Positions 1 to 11,082 of a stretch of 64,000 nucleotides of DNA are shown piece by piece; position 1 is the first letter of the stretch, and each line of letters opens with the position of its first letter. This DNA comes from Fagopyrum homotropicum (Eukaryota; Streptophyta; Magnoliopsida; Caryophyllales; Polygonaceae). The notes below the pieces were generated by a model that had not been told where the DNA came from, did not search any database, and was given only the letters and a program-made list of their open reading frames with translations. Location: contig BSWB01000004.1 in assembly GCA_033239125.1 (NCBI GenBank), forward strand, positions 119,669,235 to 119,733,234. Reading direction: 5' to 3'. Made by a program: the position numbers and the translations under genes.

Positions 1-160
1 AGGCAAAGACAAATCATTAGCTTTCCTAGTAGATAAAGCAGTTACACAAACAAGAAGGAAGCAAATATCCTCCCTTTGTAGGGCTCGACGGGCATCGTGT
101 AGCCGTGCGGTAAGTAGGGTCTTGGGGTCAAGAACCATCTTAGTCTTCCCCTTTGTCCTT
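1..160 (-). pseudogene. pol fragment (protease-RT linker), truncated
   Basis: Read on the minus strand, this stretch encodes a short piece of the segment between protease and reverse transcriptase. It shares the LLTARLH and RALQRGD-type words with the longer copy at 13536-14108 of element F. No catalytic residue is included. Similarity to F stops near 160, where the LTR begins. It is a non-functional fragment, and its upstream continuation is missing through deletion rather than because of the window edge. Confidence 0.7.
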
Positions 161-165
161 GCTTC

Positions 166-990
166 GAGGCAAAGCTCTTCGTCCGTTGAACGCAAGGATC
201 CGCCGGTGTTGTTCCTCCGTCGATTTCTTTTGTGTATTTTCGATTTATAGGGATATGCCAAGCAAGGAATCGTCCAGCCTCGCACCTTGGATCTCCTTGG
301 CTCGAGTTCTTCTTTCCTCGGAATCTCACTTCGGAAATTAGACCTCCTTTGTCCTCCTAGCCTCGCACCGTAAGGACAACACTCAGCCTCTCACTTTGTG
401 GGTTTCGAAACCTTGGCCTCTCACCTTAGTCTCTAGGTTTGTTTTGCTTTAAAGTGAAAACACAACTTCGATTGAACTCAACTCTATAATCTGCCTAAAA
501 ACGTGGGTAGGAGATGGCCTTATATGACTGAAAAATTCAGCACCAACTCCCCACAATAATAGCTTACAAGTAGTTCAAAAGTTGGATACTAAATGAAGGA
601 AAGCCTAGGGTCTTTCAACCAACAACTTCAAGCAATAAATGGCCTAAAAACCATTCATATGGCCGGCCACATTAGAGCTCCAAGGTTCCAAAAACGTGGC
701 TGAAAGAAACCCAACTAAAAGTGGTTTTAAACCATGAAATAAAGTCAAGCATGACCACATAAAATAAAACAAAAGGTTACATCTAGGTTTAAAGTGATCC
801 GGCATCCTCAATCGCCTCAAGTATGTTCACCAAGTGATAGTCATGGACGTCCTTAAATGTCGGAGCTCTGAAAGGGTGGTAGGTCAAAGTGGTTTGGCCT
901 AGAATGCGTGCTCTAGCTCGAGTGAGAGGTGGTGTTGATCTTGGTGTGGTCACATCAGTCTCGTTGCTTAAGTCCGGCGGGCTCACATCA
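166..990 (-). repeat. CRM-like LTR (5' LTR of F2, left edge eroded)
   Basis: This LTR of about 825 bp belongs to the same family as the F LTR. The minus-strand start (plus position 990) reads TGATGTGAGC. A TATA-like box lies on the minus strand near 518-525. As in F, the first part of the LTR is open on the minus strand (789-1115 overlaps it) and encodes the PLTRARAR-type tail that CRM/Reina-like pol frames carry into the LTR. The left edge is degraded: F has TGATGCGCTC there, and this copy does not. Confidence 0.75.
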
Positions 991-3523
991 TCCAGTCCGA
1001 CGCTGCTGCACCCGACGCAAGTAGCCACCTTAGTCTTCTTCTTTGCACTTGGGAGCTCGTTGAGTCTCTCTTGTCCGGTAAATACCTCACCCCCTTCACT
1101 TTCGTACCCTTTCAATATATGTGTTGATTAGAATCCCGTTGGGATCTTGGAACAAACTCAACAGCCATAGAAGATGGCTTGCTGAGCTGAGGCGTTTTCC
1201 GAGTTTTAAGAGTTGACGAGCAGTCAACTTCGGGTCCAGATTTGAGTAAGTTATACTCCTCCTTTGCTGCTGAATTTTGGATTGTTGTAGTCAGTAGTAC
1301 ATAGTAGAATATACTAAAATTTGGGAAGAATCGGAGTTACGGTTTGAGAGTTATGATGTTGCAAAGTTGACTCCTCATGCAATTTTTATAAGTGTGCTGA
1401 GTGTTGAGAAAAACAGCATGTGATGCAGTTTTGTGAGATGGTTTTAAATAGCCTTTTGATCTCCTTTGCTACTGAATTTTGAATATATTATGGATAAGAT
1501 TTTATAGTAGGACATATCAAAATTTTGGATGAATCCAGCGAACGGTTTAAGAGTTATGATTTTTCAAAGTTAAGACAGTGTGCTGTTTTTTTAAGTGTTT
1601 GCTGAAATTCCAGAAACTGTGTTGATAAGTCACGTTTGAGCATACTTTTTGATGCCTTCGAGATAAGATCCACCGTTCAGTTTTTGAGATGATGTTTAGT
1701 GTCATGCATAGGTTAATTAATATGTCAAATGTTGAGATGAATCCAACGGTGGGATTTAGATTTATAGAGGCTCAAAGTGGACTTGTTGTACAGTTAGAAA
1801 ACATACTCAGATTTTGGCTAAGTATAGAAAATTTCAAGTGTTGTAACCAACTTTAGAAATTTTTATAGAAATGATGGTTGAACAGTTTTGAGAAATTCTT
1901 GTTCCTAGGAGTAGATGGGATATCATAGATGATCTAGAGAATTATTTCGGAATTTTCATAAATTTATTCGAATTTCATATTTGAAGTCGAAGTTGGACCT
2001 TAACGATCTTTGGGAAAATAGGAAAATGGGTAAATTGTCAGTTTGTAACCAAACTCATCTTTAGGAGTTAGAATATGACTTTTTAGTTCTAAATAAGAGT
2101 TTAGGCATGAATTATGGAATTTTTGGAAGTTTCGGGACCAAGAGTAAAATAGTCATTTTACCATAAATTGGTATTGTATTAAATTTTGTTCTAATAGGAT
2201 CTACTAGCATAGAAGTCTTAGAATTTTAATTACCTAGAAAGTGATGTGATCGAACTCGATCGAACACGAGGATCCACCGGCACAAGTTCACACTCGGATT
2301 GGAATCGGTGAAATGGAACTCCTTTTTTTTTTGGATTTTGTGTTATTGGATATGAAGAGCAAATTCCCTCGGCCTCTCACTTTGGGAATCCCTCAACTCG
2401 AACGAACTACCTCGGAATCTCACTTTGGGGTTCGAACCTTCGTTCCTCGGCCTCTCACCTTAGAACCACCTAAGCATCTCACCTAGATGTTTGAAAACTA
2501 AGCATCTCACCAAGAATTCGAGTTTTGTTTTAAAGCAAACAACAACTTTGAAAGCACAAAGGCTAACTTACTTCATTTAACTTCACTTGCCTTACAATGG
2601 GAGGATACAAGGCTTTATATAGCCACAAAACTCAGTCTAGAAACTCCCTAATTAAATGCTAGAAATATCAAAGGTTTATCAAAAGGAAATGCAAGAAATT
2701 CAAGAGTTTTTTTAGAAAATTCAAACACATAAATGGCCACATTTGGCCTTTATTAAAAGATGACTCTTGGATCCTATTCTCTTCACTTGGACAACACATC
2801 AAGGATGTCTAATCAAGTCTTGGACGTCCATATTGAAGGAGAAGAAGACCATTGAACTACCTTGGCCCCCATTCAATGTATGTGTGTGAAGATGCCTTCA
2901 ATGTTTGATTGAATGTTGACATGTTGACCTTCACATGATTAATACAAAAATTCATGCATAATATATGAATAATATGAGCATGGTATGCTGCATGAAATAT
3001 GTATGGTTGGAACGTGCATATGTTTTGTATAACCATCTTTCATGCCTCCATGCATGATCTTGTCCAACAATCCATACAAGTACCGTACTTGCTACAATGT
3101 AGGGTCATTTTCACCCTCTTCCTCTTGCAATCTCGACTTTGAGTAAACTAGAAAGTTGTAGATATTGAAAATACCTTTCAAAGTAGTACTCATGGGTATT
3201 TTAATTCCAAGTATTGCCTCAGTTATAGGCGATTTACTGAGAGTGCGCAAACCTGACAGCTTAGCCGGATCGAGCGGAATATGATTTAACTTGACAACGC
3301 TTTGAGTGAGCATTTTCGGCTTCATGTTGGGGCTCTCGAGGATCACATCAGAAAGTGTGTTGACACACTTGCCTCCTTTGACAGGCTACTGAATTCCTAC
3401 ATTTACCGATTGAGTTGTGAATAAGAGAGTCGAAATTTGATTCAGGTAAGTCCACAGACTTACTTAGCTGGCTTCTTGTATGAGTGTAATGTGTATGAGT
3501 GGTGTTTGTTAGTTATGATAAAT
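991..3523 (+). repeat. Tekay/Del-like LTR fragment K1, interrupted by a solo LTR
   Basis: This is part of a long chromovirus LTR. Positions 991-2241 and 3351-3523 together match the inside of the K2 LTR (about 8747-9988) almost collinearly. The 5' part is cut by F2 at 990. The match ends at about 3523, where K2 continues CAACGAAACTGG but this copy turns into unrelated sequence. No coding function is expected; the small ORFs here are chance. Some 40 bp present in K1 around 1790-1930 are missing from K2, so the two copies differ by indels. Confidence 0.75.
2242..3350 (-). repeat. Solo LTR, gypsy type, with 5-bp target duplication
   Basis: This is a 1109-bp LTR standing alone inside K1. It starts TGATGTGATC and ends GATCACATCA, a perfect 10-bp terminal inverted repeat with the TG...CA termini of LTRs. 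It is flanked by GAAAG at 2237-2241 and 3351-3355. The empty site is preserved in K2 near 9832. The minus-strand TATA box (TATATAAAG) lies at about 2612-2622, so the element ran on the minus strand. It shares the word CACGAGGATCCACCGG and the general layout with the F LTR, so it is probably a related CRM-like family. No internal region remains, which is the usual product of recombination between two LTRs. Confidence 0.85.
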
Positions 3524-3889
3524 AAAATTTACTCTTTAATCGCAGGTACCCTTACAGGTTTTCACCTTCCCACTCTTTTCCTTTTCAAAGATTGCCTCAC
3601 AAATGCACATATCACTCAAGTCTATATTTGCACCAATCTAATTTTGGTCGTACTACCAGTTTTTTTGCCTAAGTCTCCTTTTTGGGTTCTCCACTTATCC
3701 TTGGGTTTTAAATGCCTTTTTCTTAATTATTTTTGAATTTCGACACAAATATAATTTGAAAAGTGGAATCCTAATTCTCTCCCCATCCTTGAAGTATGCA
3801 TTGTCCTCAATATGGGAAAATAAAAGACAATATCGAAAAATAGGGAAAAGAAAGTACTCAATGAGCCGGAGGAGAACTAGGTGGATTGG

Positions 3890-4272
3890 GAAAGTGCCCG
3901 AACAAATTCTCATAGCATCGGTGCATATCTTGGATCGAACTACTTTGTTGATCCAAACAGGCAAATATACTTATCTAGAAACTGGTATGCCAACTCTTTT
4001 GTTGCGGGAACATGGATCTCATTTGAGCCAACATTTTCTCCTTACAATGGTAAGTTTGTGGGGGGGGGGGAGGGTAGTTGACCGTCGGCATCCATGTCAT
4101 CCTCCTCCTTATGAGTAGGAGTTCTACTCGAACTCCCACCATTACGCTCAATAGCAACAGAATCAGCTCTACGAATCATAGTGTCGACAAGAATATAGAT
4201 ATCTTAAAACTTAGGCCCATAAGGAAGGGGTCGGGGAAAAGTGATATGGGGATTCCCGTAGTTTGCCCGATC
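3890..4272 (-). pseudogene. Athila third ORF (env-like), C-terminal piece of E1
   Basis: The minus-strand translation contains PHITFPRPLPYG followed by a stretch with DIYILVDTMIRR and SSSRTPTHKEED. This aligns with D env-like residues HITYLQRPLPLG, ELYIPADPFMPRR and SSSRAHHEEH. Frameshifts and stops are present. Downstream, at about 3800-3811, is a weak ATTG-AGGA-CAAT hairpin at the same relative place as the post-ORF hairpins of A, B, C and D. The alignment to D is convincing for about 60 codons and weak beyond that. Confidence 0.5.
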
Positions 4273-5342
4273 TAGGTGGGTTGATTCCTTCAAGATTTAA
4301 ACAAAAGAGACACTTAAAAAATGAAACTTCAAAATGACAATAAAATAAAGGATAGTTAAGGAAATGAGTTACAAATGATGAAGTAGAAAGAACAAAGGAG
4401 ATCAAGAGATAGTATCTTGATCTTGATTGATAAAAACCCGGATCTTTGTCTTACCGTAACCAGATCAACAATACAACGTTACACAAACCTTAAGATGAAG
4501 CAAGCACAAAGAGGAGGCAAGTGAGGAACTTTGAAGCACCAATCTTTAGAAAGATTGACATAAACAAAGATTTAACCAAACTGGACAAACACTCAAGAAT
4601 TACCAATCAAACCTTTCTTTTGTATTAGAATTTTGTGGAATACAAAATATAATAAATGTCTTTAACTTCAAACTTAACTCTTTAAAATGAAAACTAGGGA
4701 AGATTATTTATAGGTCTATCCAGTCTTGGAACCTAAGCTAAAAACTAAATGCAGGAGTATAAAAATACAAAAACGGATGCATTAAAAGCATTAAAAACTA
4801 GACCCAAACGTCTCACTTATTCTTCAATAGTTGTTTAAGCCGCGGCTGTGGTGAACAATAGCCGCATGTGCGGGAATGGGAAATGTAAGAAACACTTCAT
4901 CTTCTTGATAGTGTGTAGAATTGGCGGGTGTGGTGAACAATAGTTGTCAGTGCGGGATAATATGAGAGGGGAAACGCTAGAAATCTTTCTGTTTCGAACC
5001 GTGGGTGCGGTTTGAAGTACTCGTGGGTGTGGGATAAGGCCGTGGGTATGGAGAAAGGCAACTTTAGGTGCGGATCAAGGATGTTTGGACGTGCATGCAG
5101 GTGGCTCGGCATAAGGCATTGCAGGTGTGGCACTGGGAGCCACAAGCTTGCTTTCGTGTGAGGAGTTGTTACGGTAGTGCACAACTTCGATACTTCTTCT
5201 TGGATGGCCTCAACCGTTGATCGCGTAATAGGACCGTGTGTAGGTATGTATGGTCCAAATATGGTCCCACATCAAGATCAAGGATGGTCTCACGTTAAAG
5301 AGCAAAAACATGACTTTGATCTTGAAAAGAGCACCAGAAATG
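4273..5342 (-). repeat. LTR-like insertion in the E1 third ORF
   Basis: The env-like frame breaks at both edges of this segment of about 1.07 kb, which carries LTR features. There is a TATA-like box on the minus strand near 4706. Upstream of it (4838-5170) is a cluster of G-rich repeats such as GCGGCTGTGG, GCGGGTGTGG, GTGGGTGCGG and GTGGGTGTGG. I could not find clean TG...CA ends with a 5-bp duplication, so it may be a degraded solo LTR or a fragment. Confidence 0.4.
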
Positions 5343-5828
5343 TCATCTCCTAGTTGTCTTTAGCATGTAGCACCTCCTTAGCAGGCCGACAGCAAACACA
5401 TAAGCAACAATAGGCCTCTCGATGTCAAAGACAACCAACACTTGCCATGCAATGAGATTGATAAATCCTTTTCCAACAATATGCCACGGCTCACCCTTCT
5501 TGATACGTTTGAGTGCGGCAAAGAACAAATTAACACAATCAAAGAGTATAATGGTCTGAGACTTTAAGGCAATACAATGAAAAATAATACCAAATCGTGC
5601 AAGGCCACCTTGATGCCTTCCTTGTGATAACAAAATATGCTCATCATAACCTTACTTATCAATCTCATGCAAGGGAGAGTGAGCTTGTTATTGTACTCAC
5701 CTCTTAGGTTGAACTCACTTCATGTGGCACCTAACCAGAACCCAAACAACCACACACTGTCAACACCCGAATTACAATCCTCAGTTGGCTCATTATTTAT
5801 CCTAAACATCCTATTAACCAGAGAATAG
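5343..5828 (-). pseudogene. Athila third ORF (env-like), central piece of E1
   Basis: Minus-strand frames encode SEFNLRGEYNNKLTLP, a VALHDLVLFF stretch, LFFAALKRIKKGEPW and GLLRRCYM. These align in order with the D third ORF (SEFHAGGEYSNKLTPP, VALKDLPLLYS, LFLAAWKRIRKNERG, GMLRRCKL). At least one frameshift and one stop interrupt it. It has no signal peptide or membrane segment, so an envelope role is not supported. The N-terminal part is missing at the junction with the LTR-like segment that starts near 5829. Confidence 0.6.
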
Positions 5829-6608
5829 CAAGCAAGTAAGGGTCGACCTCATGAGAGACCAAAATACTTCTAAATCAAGTTACCAAATAGTAACCAGGGG
5901 GAGGGGAGGGTTGATATCAGAAAGGGAGATTAAATAAGAAATATGTAAAAGAGTTTTGTAAATGAAAGTTTGTTTGTGAATTTAGGAAAAAACGTTGCAC
6001 TTAACCGTTATTCACTTCAACTGGAGATGTGTTTGATCGTATGTTTTTTTCATGTTTCTCCCACTATTTTTTCTCATACCGATCATATATAAATACTAGT
6101 TCTACCAAACCGATATTACTTATTGTTAAATTTAATACGTAAACCGGTAAACCGTTAACTAAAACCGATGAAATAATATCTAAGCGTTCAAATTTAAACT
6201 TCTGAATTTATTCACCAAAAACTGTTCACTACGGGTGTGGTGGGTCTCAGCTGCGGGCACAGGACTTCACTGTGGGTGTGGTGGTAGGGAGCCACGGGTG
6301 TGGATTTTTTTATGTCGTGGCGCGACCATAGGGTGATGCGGGTGTTGTGGTAGGTATGTGCCGCCGACACAACCAAAGGGTGTTGTGGGCGCGGATGATC
6401 ATTAGAAGCTTCAAAAACTTGATCTCTTGAGTGTTTTCTTCTATTCTTCACTTCTATGACTCGAATATTCCACTTAATCCTTTGATTTCTTCAATGTTTG
6501 TTACTTCATCTAGATTACAGAATTAACACCAAGATACTACCAATACACAACCAATACATGCTAATAACTTAACCTAATGTGAAAGAGAATCTAGCACCTA
6601 TGAAATTC
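5829..6608 (-). repeat. LTR-like segment E2 with polypurine-like border
   Basis: The left part (AAGTAAGGGTCGACC near 5836) resembles the D 5' LTR (AAGTAAGGGTCGAACC near 45726). A TATA-like box lies on the minus strand near 6085, and a cluster of GYGGGTGTGG words lies at 6224-6400, upstream of that TATA on the minus strand. The right border is followed by CCCCCATGCTTAG, the complement of a purine tract (CTAAGCATGGGGG) like those of A, B and C. This suggests a 3' LTR of a minus-strand element, with 6609-7216 as its 3' untranslated region, cut by F at 7217. Confidence 0.4.
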
Positions 6609-7778
6609 CCCCATGCTTAGACCTTTACTCTTCTTGCATAAGCTAAGATTTCAGTTACTCCAACAATCAAACACCAAGTTCTCAAAAAGTATGGAAGGAA
6701 AAACACAAAAATAGTTACAAGATATAAAAGATGACCTCCTAAAGAATGATATGAACTAACAAATTTAAGCTCCATCTAGCGCCTTATTACTCCAAAAGTG
6801 ACTTACCTGAATCCTACATATAACTCCTGTTCTTATGTCGCCAACACCAAAATGATGAAACATAAGTATGACTTCTTAGAACTTTCTTTCACTCTTTCAT
6901 CAAGTGTCAATTTGATTGTTATTTTGGATCATTTTTTTTAACCGGCAAATTTGTGTTTCAATTATCATGCCAAAAGTTGATGCTTTTCCCATTTATGACT
7001 TGGTAAAAACTACATCTCTTAAACTCGGGTTTGAGTTTCATAAGGTTGTTCCATTGCCAAGATTTTGCTCCTTTCTTTTCGTAGTAGAAACTGTTATTGT
7101 GGTTCAAATATTTGTCACAATTTCAATCCAAATGTTGTCAAGTTTCGCAAGGATTTTCCACAAGAGCATCAAATGTAAAGCTTTGTTCATGACTAAAGAT
7201 TTCTGCAATCGAAGACTGATGCGCTCTTTGTCGGTTGAACACGAGGATCCACCGGTGTTGTTCTTTCCGTCCACTTCTTTTTTTGATTTTTTTTTTGTGA
7301 TTGAGATATGCCGAGCAAGGATCGTCCAGTCTTGCACCTTGGATCTCCTTGGCTCGAGATCTTTTCCCTCGAAATCTCACATCGGGATTAAATCTCCTTT
7401 GTCCTCCTAGCCTCTCACCGTAAGGACACCACTCGGCCTCTCACCTTGTGGGTTTCAAAACTTTGGCCTCTCACCTTAGTTTATAGGTTTGTTTTTTTTC
7501 AGAGTAAAAAGCACCTTTTGATTGAAAAATTACTCAAATTCGTTCCCCTTGAAAAGGGTGTGGGAGAGGCCTTATATAGGCTGAAAAATAAGCACCAAAC
7601 TCCCAACAACTAAAGGGTACAAGCTCAAAAGTTTGGAAATTAAAAAGAGGAAAATAAATGGATTTTTACCACATAAATTCAAGCAAACAAATGGCCTAAG
7701 ATATTTAATATGGCCGGCCATTTGGGAGCTTAAAGGGACAAAACGTGGCTGAAAAATAAATCCAACAAAAAGTGGTAT

Positions 7779-10639
7779 TGTAATACTCGGAAATTTTCTT
7801 CCGACTATTTTCGAAACAAATCAAAACTTGACCGATTATGACTTTTTTGGCGCTTTAGTTCTCTAGTATGGATTCCGACATTATGTTGCCTTCTTTTAAG
7901 TTTCGGGACGAAACTTATTTTTAAGGGGGTACTATTGTAATACCCAGAAATTTAAATTCCGGTAAATCCTGAGTCAACTAAAATCTTGTCATTTTAAGCG
8001 AAGAGTTAATCACATAAAATATTCTTTTCCCAACTTCTATGATTTTAGGTGAAATTTAATCATATAAAATCATTCCTAAAACACTCTTGCAAGCCTTATA
8101 GTAATTGACCCATTTGACAAACCCATGACTAAGTTATGACAAGGCCATCCGGGCCCATTACCAAGCTGAGTTTGGCCTTTGAAACCCTACCATCCAGGTC
8201 CGATAAGGAGCTATTACAGCCAGCCCATACTCTCTCCCTCTCTCACGTAAACCCTAACAACATCTCGCTTCCTTCTCTCGATGTCACGTACCGGAGCTCT
8301 CCTCCCCTCTCTCGCACGTCCCTCCTCTTCTCTCCAGAAACGCTGGAACCCAAACCCCGTTTCCTCCTCTGTGGAACCGTCGCTACTTCTTCCTCGCCGG
8401 ACGAACTACCACCGCCAAGACTGACGACAACAATCTCCCTTTCACTGCACTCAGTCGCCACACCAGTAGCCTCGAAGATGCAAAGCAATCGTGTAGCAGG
8501 CCACCATGGATTCACCCTTCTCCTTGTCTCTTTTGGCGGTAGGACAAGTGACCCTAGGAGACATCCCTCCCCATCTAGACGGGCAAGTAACAACAGCAGA
8601 CGACATGGATCTCGGAGTCTTCGTCTTCAACGCATCACCAAGAAGTCGGGCTGTGCATCTGCGCAGGATGGGCCGTAGGGGCGCCTGGACGCAAGAGAGG
8701 CGTGCCAGATCTGCAAGGGCGGAAGTACCCTGGCCACTGGGGCACCTCCAGTCCGACGCTGCTGCACCCGACGCAAGTAGCCGCCTTAGTCTTCTTATTT
8801 GCACTCGGGAGCTCGTCGAGTCTCTCTTGTCCAGTAAATGCCTCACCCCCTTCACTTTCGTACCCTTTCAATATATGTGCTGATTAGAACCCCGTTGGGA
8901 TCTTGGAACAATTCACAACAGCCATAGAAGATGGCTTGCTGAGCTGAGGCGTTTTCCGAGTTTTTAGAGTTGACGAGCAGTCAACTTCGGGTCCAGATTT
9001 GAGTAAGTTGTACTCCTCCTTTGCTTCTGAATTTTGGATTGTTGTAGTCAGTAGTACATAGTAGAATATACTAAAATTTGGGAAAAAACGGAGTTACGGT
9101 TTGAGAGTGATGATGTTGCAAAGTTGACTCCTCATGCAGTTTTTATAAGTGTGCAGAGTGTTGAGAAAAACATCATGTGATGCAGTTTTGTGAGATGGTT
9201 TTAAATAGGCTTTTGATCTCCTTTGCTTCTGAATTTTGAATATATTATGGATAAGATTTTATAGTAGAACATATCAAAATTTTGGATAAATCCAACAAGC
9301 GGCTTAAGAGTTATGATTTTTCAAAGTTAAGACAGTGAGCTGTTTTGTTAAGTGTTTGCTGAAATTCCAGAAACAGTGTTGATAAGTCAAGTTTGAGCAT
9401 ACTTTTTGATGCCTTAGAGATAAGATCCACCGTTCAGTTTTTGAGATGATGTTTAGTGCCATGCATAGGTTAATATGTCAAAATTTGGGATGAATCCAAC
9501 GGTGGGATTTAGATTTATAGAGGCTCAAAGTCAGAATTTTCATAAATTTATTCGAATTTCATATTTGAAGCCGAAGTTGGACCTTAAGGATCTTTCGGAA
9601 AATAGGAAAATGGGTAAATTGCCAGTTTGTAACCAAACTCATCTTTAGGAGTTAGAATATGACTTTTTAGTCTTAAATAAGAGTTTAGGCATAAATTATG
9701 GAATTTTTGGAAGTTTCGGGACCAAGGGTAAAATAGTCATTTTATCATAAATTGGTACTATTTTAAATTCTGTTCTAATAGGATCTACTATCTTAGAAGT
9801 CTTAAACTTCTAATTACCTAGAAAGTGTGCTGACACACTTGCCTTCTTTGACAGGCTACTGAATTCCTACAGTTACCGATTGAGTTGTGATTAAGAGAGT
9901 CGAGATCTGATTCAGGTAAGTCCACAGACTTACTTAGCTGGCTTCTTGTATGAGTGTAATGTGTATGAGTGGTGTTTGTTAGTTATGATAAACAACGAAA
10001 CTGGAGAAGGCCGACTTTATTATTTACGTAATTGACCCAAGTGTATGATAGCGGGTTGTGACATCATATGCCTAGCTCTTGCGAGAGTCTAGGAGGTTCC
10101 CTGCGACCAGCCCAGTCAAGTAGTCGGTCAGATGCATTAGTACCATTCCGCGTTGGTAAACGGGGACAGGGGCGAGGTTTGGGAATCCCTCGTGTCACAA
10201 AATAAGTATCATTAGTAATAACCTATCACCTAATTAAAATAATAAAAGGATTGAGTGTTGCATGTTGATTGTGTATGTTGTGTGTTTGTGCTTTTACATT
10301 TATCCTTATGCATAGAATGTTAGCTAACGGTTTTATACCGCTTGTAGATGCCTTGCAGGTTAAGACAGTTGTAGAGAAATCTGGAGGAAATGGTCAGCCG
10401 TCCACGTACTTATTTAGTTGGGGATGAGAATGTCTTCTGTTCTTCATATGCGTCATTTTAGTATCTTTTCTTGTAAGGCTGATACATATTCTCCATGTAT
10501 ATATTGTTTAAAGTTTTCAAATGTTTTAAATACTTTTGTGCCTTGTTGTAAAAGTAATATTGTTGTCAAACGAAGGTCGGGACCCATTGTGAGGTCCTAA
10601 CCAGTAGCTCCTTGAGTTATCAGAATTTGGGGTGTTACA
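7779..10639 (+). mobile_element. Deleted Tekay/Del-like element K2 with target duplication GGTAT
   Basis: This 2861-bp insertion in the F LTR starts TGTAATACTC and ends GTGTTACA. It is flanked by GGTAT at 7774-7778 and 10640-10644. It holds a short 5' LTR start, then the last part of an internal region (TTCGGGACGAAAC, purine-rich TTTTTAAGGGGG at 7916-7929), then a full LTR (7936-10639). Nearly the whole internal region and most of the 5' LTR are gone, yet both outer ends and the duplication are intact. The deletion therefore happened inside the element after, or during, integration. Confidence 0.85.
7936..10639 (+). repeat. Full LTR of K2 (Tekay/Del-like)
   Basis: This 2704-bp LTR begins TGTAATACCC and ends TGTTACA. 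Its middle matches K1 (991-3523). Its 3' part (about 9820-10639) matches the G LTR (59245-60092), including the words CAAGTGTATGATA, GGTTCCCTGCGACCAGCCCAGT and GGGACCCATTGTGAGGTCC. Its 5' 250 bp resemble the start of the G LTR at 46201. The open frames between 8136 and 8880 lie on both strands of a C-rich stretch and show no family resemblance. I treat the whole as non-coding. Confidence 0.8.
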
Positions 10640-11012
10640 GGTATTAACCTTTTTGAATGATTAGTTTAAGTACAAATGAACATTTTATTTCACTTGTATT
10701 AAACAACCCTCATTATTCCATAATATCATGCAAAAGTGGGCATCATATTATGAAATAAAGTCAAACATGACCACATATTAAAAACAAATAAATTACAACT
10801 AAGGTCCAAGGTAAGCTGAGCCGGAATCCTAAATCGCCTCAAGCATGTTCACCAAATGACAATCATAGTCATCCTCACATGTCGAAGCTCCGAAAGGATG
10901 GTAGGTCAATGTGGTTTTTCCTAGCATGCGATCTCTAGCTTGAGTGAGAGGTTGCAATGACTTAGGTGCCGACACATTATTCTGGTTGCTTAAGTCCGGC
11001 GGGCTCACATCA

Positions 11013-11030
11013 TCCCCTCCTCCTTGGAAA
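11013..11030 (-). other. Polypurine tract of F
   Basis: On the minus strand the bases just before the LTR start read CCAAGGAGGAGGGGA and are directly followed by TGATGTGAGC. This is the expected place of the plus-strand DNA primer of an LTR retrotransposon and fixes the LTR edge at 11012. Confidence 0.75.
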
Positions 11031-11082
11031 GGATTCGACCCCGAATCCGCCAGCTCATTCTCAGCATCCTCAACCTCATCAC

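Larger units (their letters stand above)
1..990 (-). mobile_element. CRM-like Ty3/gypsy remnant F2
   Basis: This is the right-hand end of a minus-strand chromovirus-type element that continues off the left edge. It consists of a pol fragment (1-160) fused directly to an LTR (about 166-990). Both parts match element F: the pol part matches 13615-13780 and the LTR matches 7217-7778 plus 10640-11012. A 5' LTR should be followed by a primer site and gag, so the direct joining of LTR to protease-RT linker implies an internal deletion. The right boundary is firm: the LTR ends ...CTCACATCA at 990, and the next bases (TCCAG) resume the K1 LTR, whose unbroken version is seen at 8747. The left target duplication lies outside the window. 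The CRM label is inferred from F. Confidence 0.75.
3524..7216 (-). mobile_element. Decayed Athila-type debris (E1 and E2)
   Basis: This is a mosaic of old minus-strand Athila pieces. A third-ORF (env-like) gene of E1 runs from about 5828 to 5343 and resumes from about 4272 to 3890. LTR-like segments interrupt it (about 4273-5342) or abut it (about 5829-6608). The two LTR-like segments share clusters of a G-rich word (GYGGGTGYGG) and each has a minus-strand TATA-like box (near 4706 and near 6085). Positions 3524-3790 and 6610-7216 hold no recognised coding sequence. Target duplications could not be found, so internal boundaries are approximate. Confidence 0.5.
7217..11012 (-). repeat. 3' LTR of F, split by K2
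   Basis: The LTR occupies 7217-7778 and 10640-11012 (about 930 bp once K2 and one GGTAT are removed). It starts on the minus strand with TGATGTGAGC just after the purine tract and ends GAGCGCATCA at 7217. The minus-strand TATA box (TATATAAG) is at 7571-7578. The U3 part is open on the minus strand (11101 to 10829) and encodes SNPFQGGGDD followed by PLTQARDRML. That is the C-terminal tail of pol reading into the LTR, as known for CRM-like elements. Confidence 0.8.

Noticed and set aside
2236..3357. AGAAAGTG on both sides of the 2244-3349 segment, read as an 8-bp target duplication of a hAT-type DNA transposon
   Set aside because: Shifting the boundaries by two bases gives TG...CA ends with a perfect 10-bp inverted repeat and a 5-bp duplication (GAAAG). 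The interior also has LTR features, including a TATA box and similarity to the F LTR.
3756..4118. Plus-strand open frame of 120 codons
   Set aside because: It is antisense to env-like remnants of E1, which align to the D third ORF on the minus strand.
6916..7410. Plus-strand open frame of 164 codons
   Set aside because: It crosses the left boundary of the F LTR at 7217, has no family likeness and is antisense to the surrounding elements.
8136..8883. Open frames of 116-180 codons on both strands of the K2 LTR, possibly a captured gene
   Set aside because: They overlap on opposite strands in a C-rich, low-stop stretch. They show no motif I recognise, and the homologous part of K1 does not conserve them.
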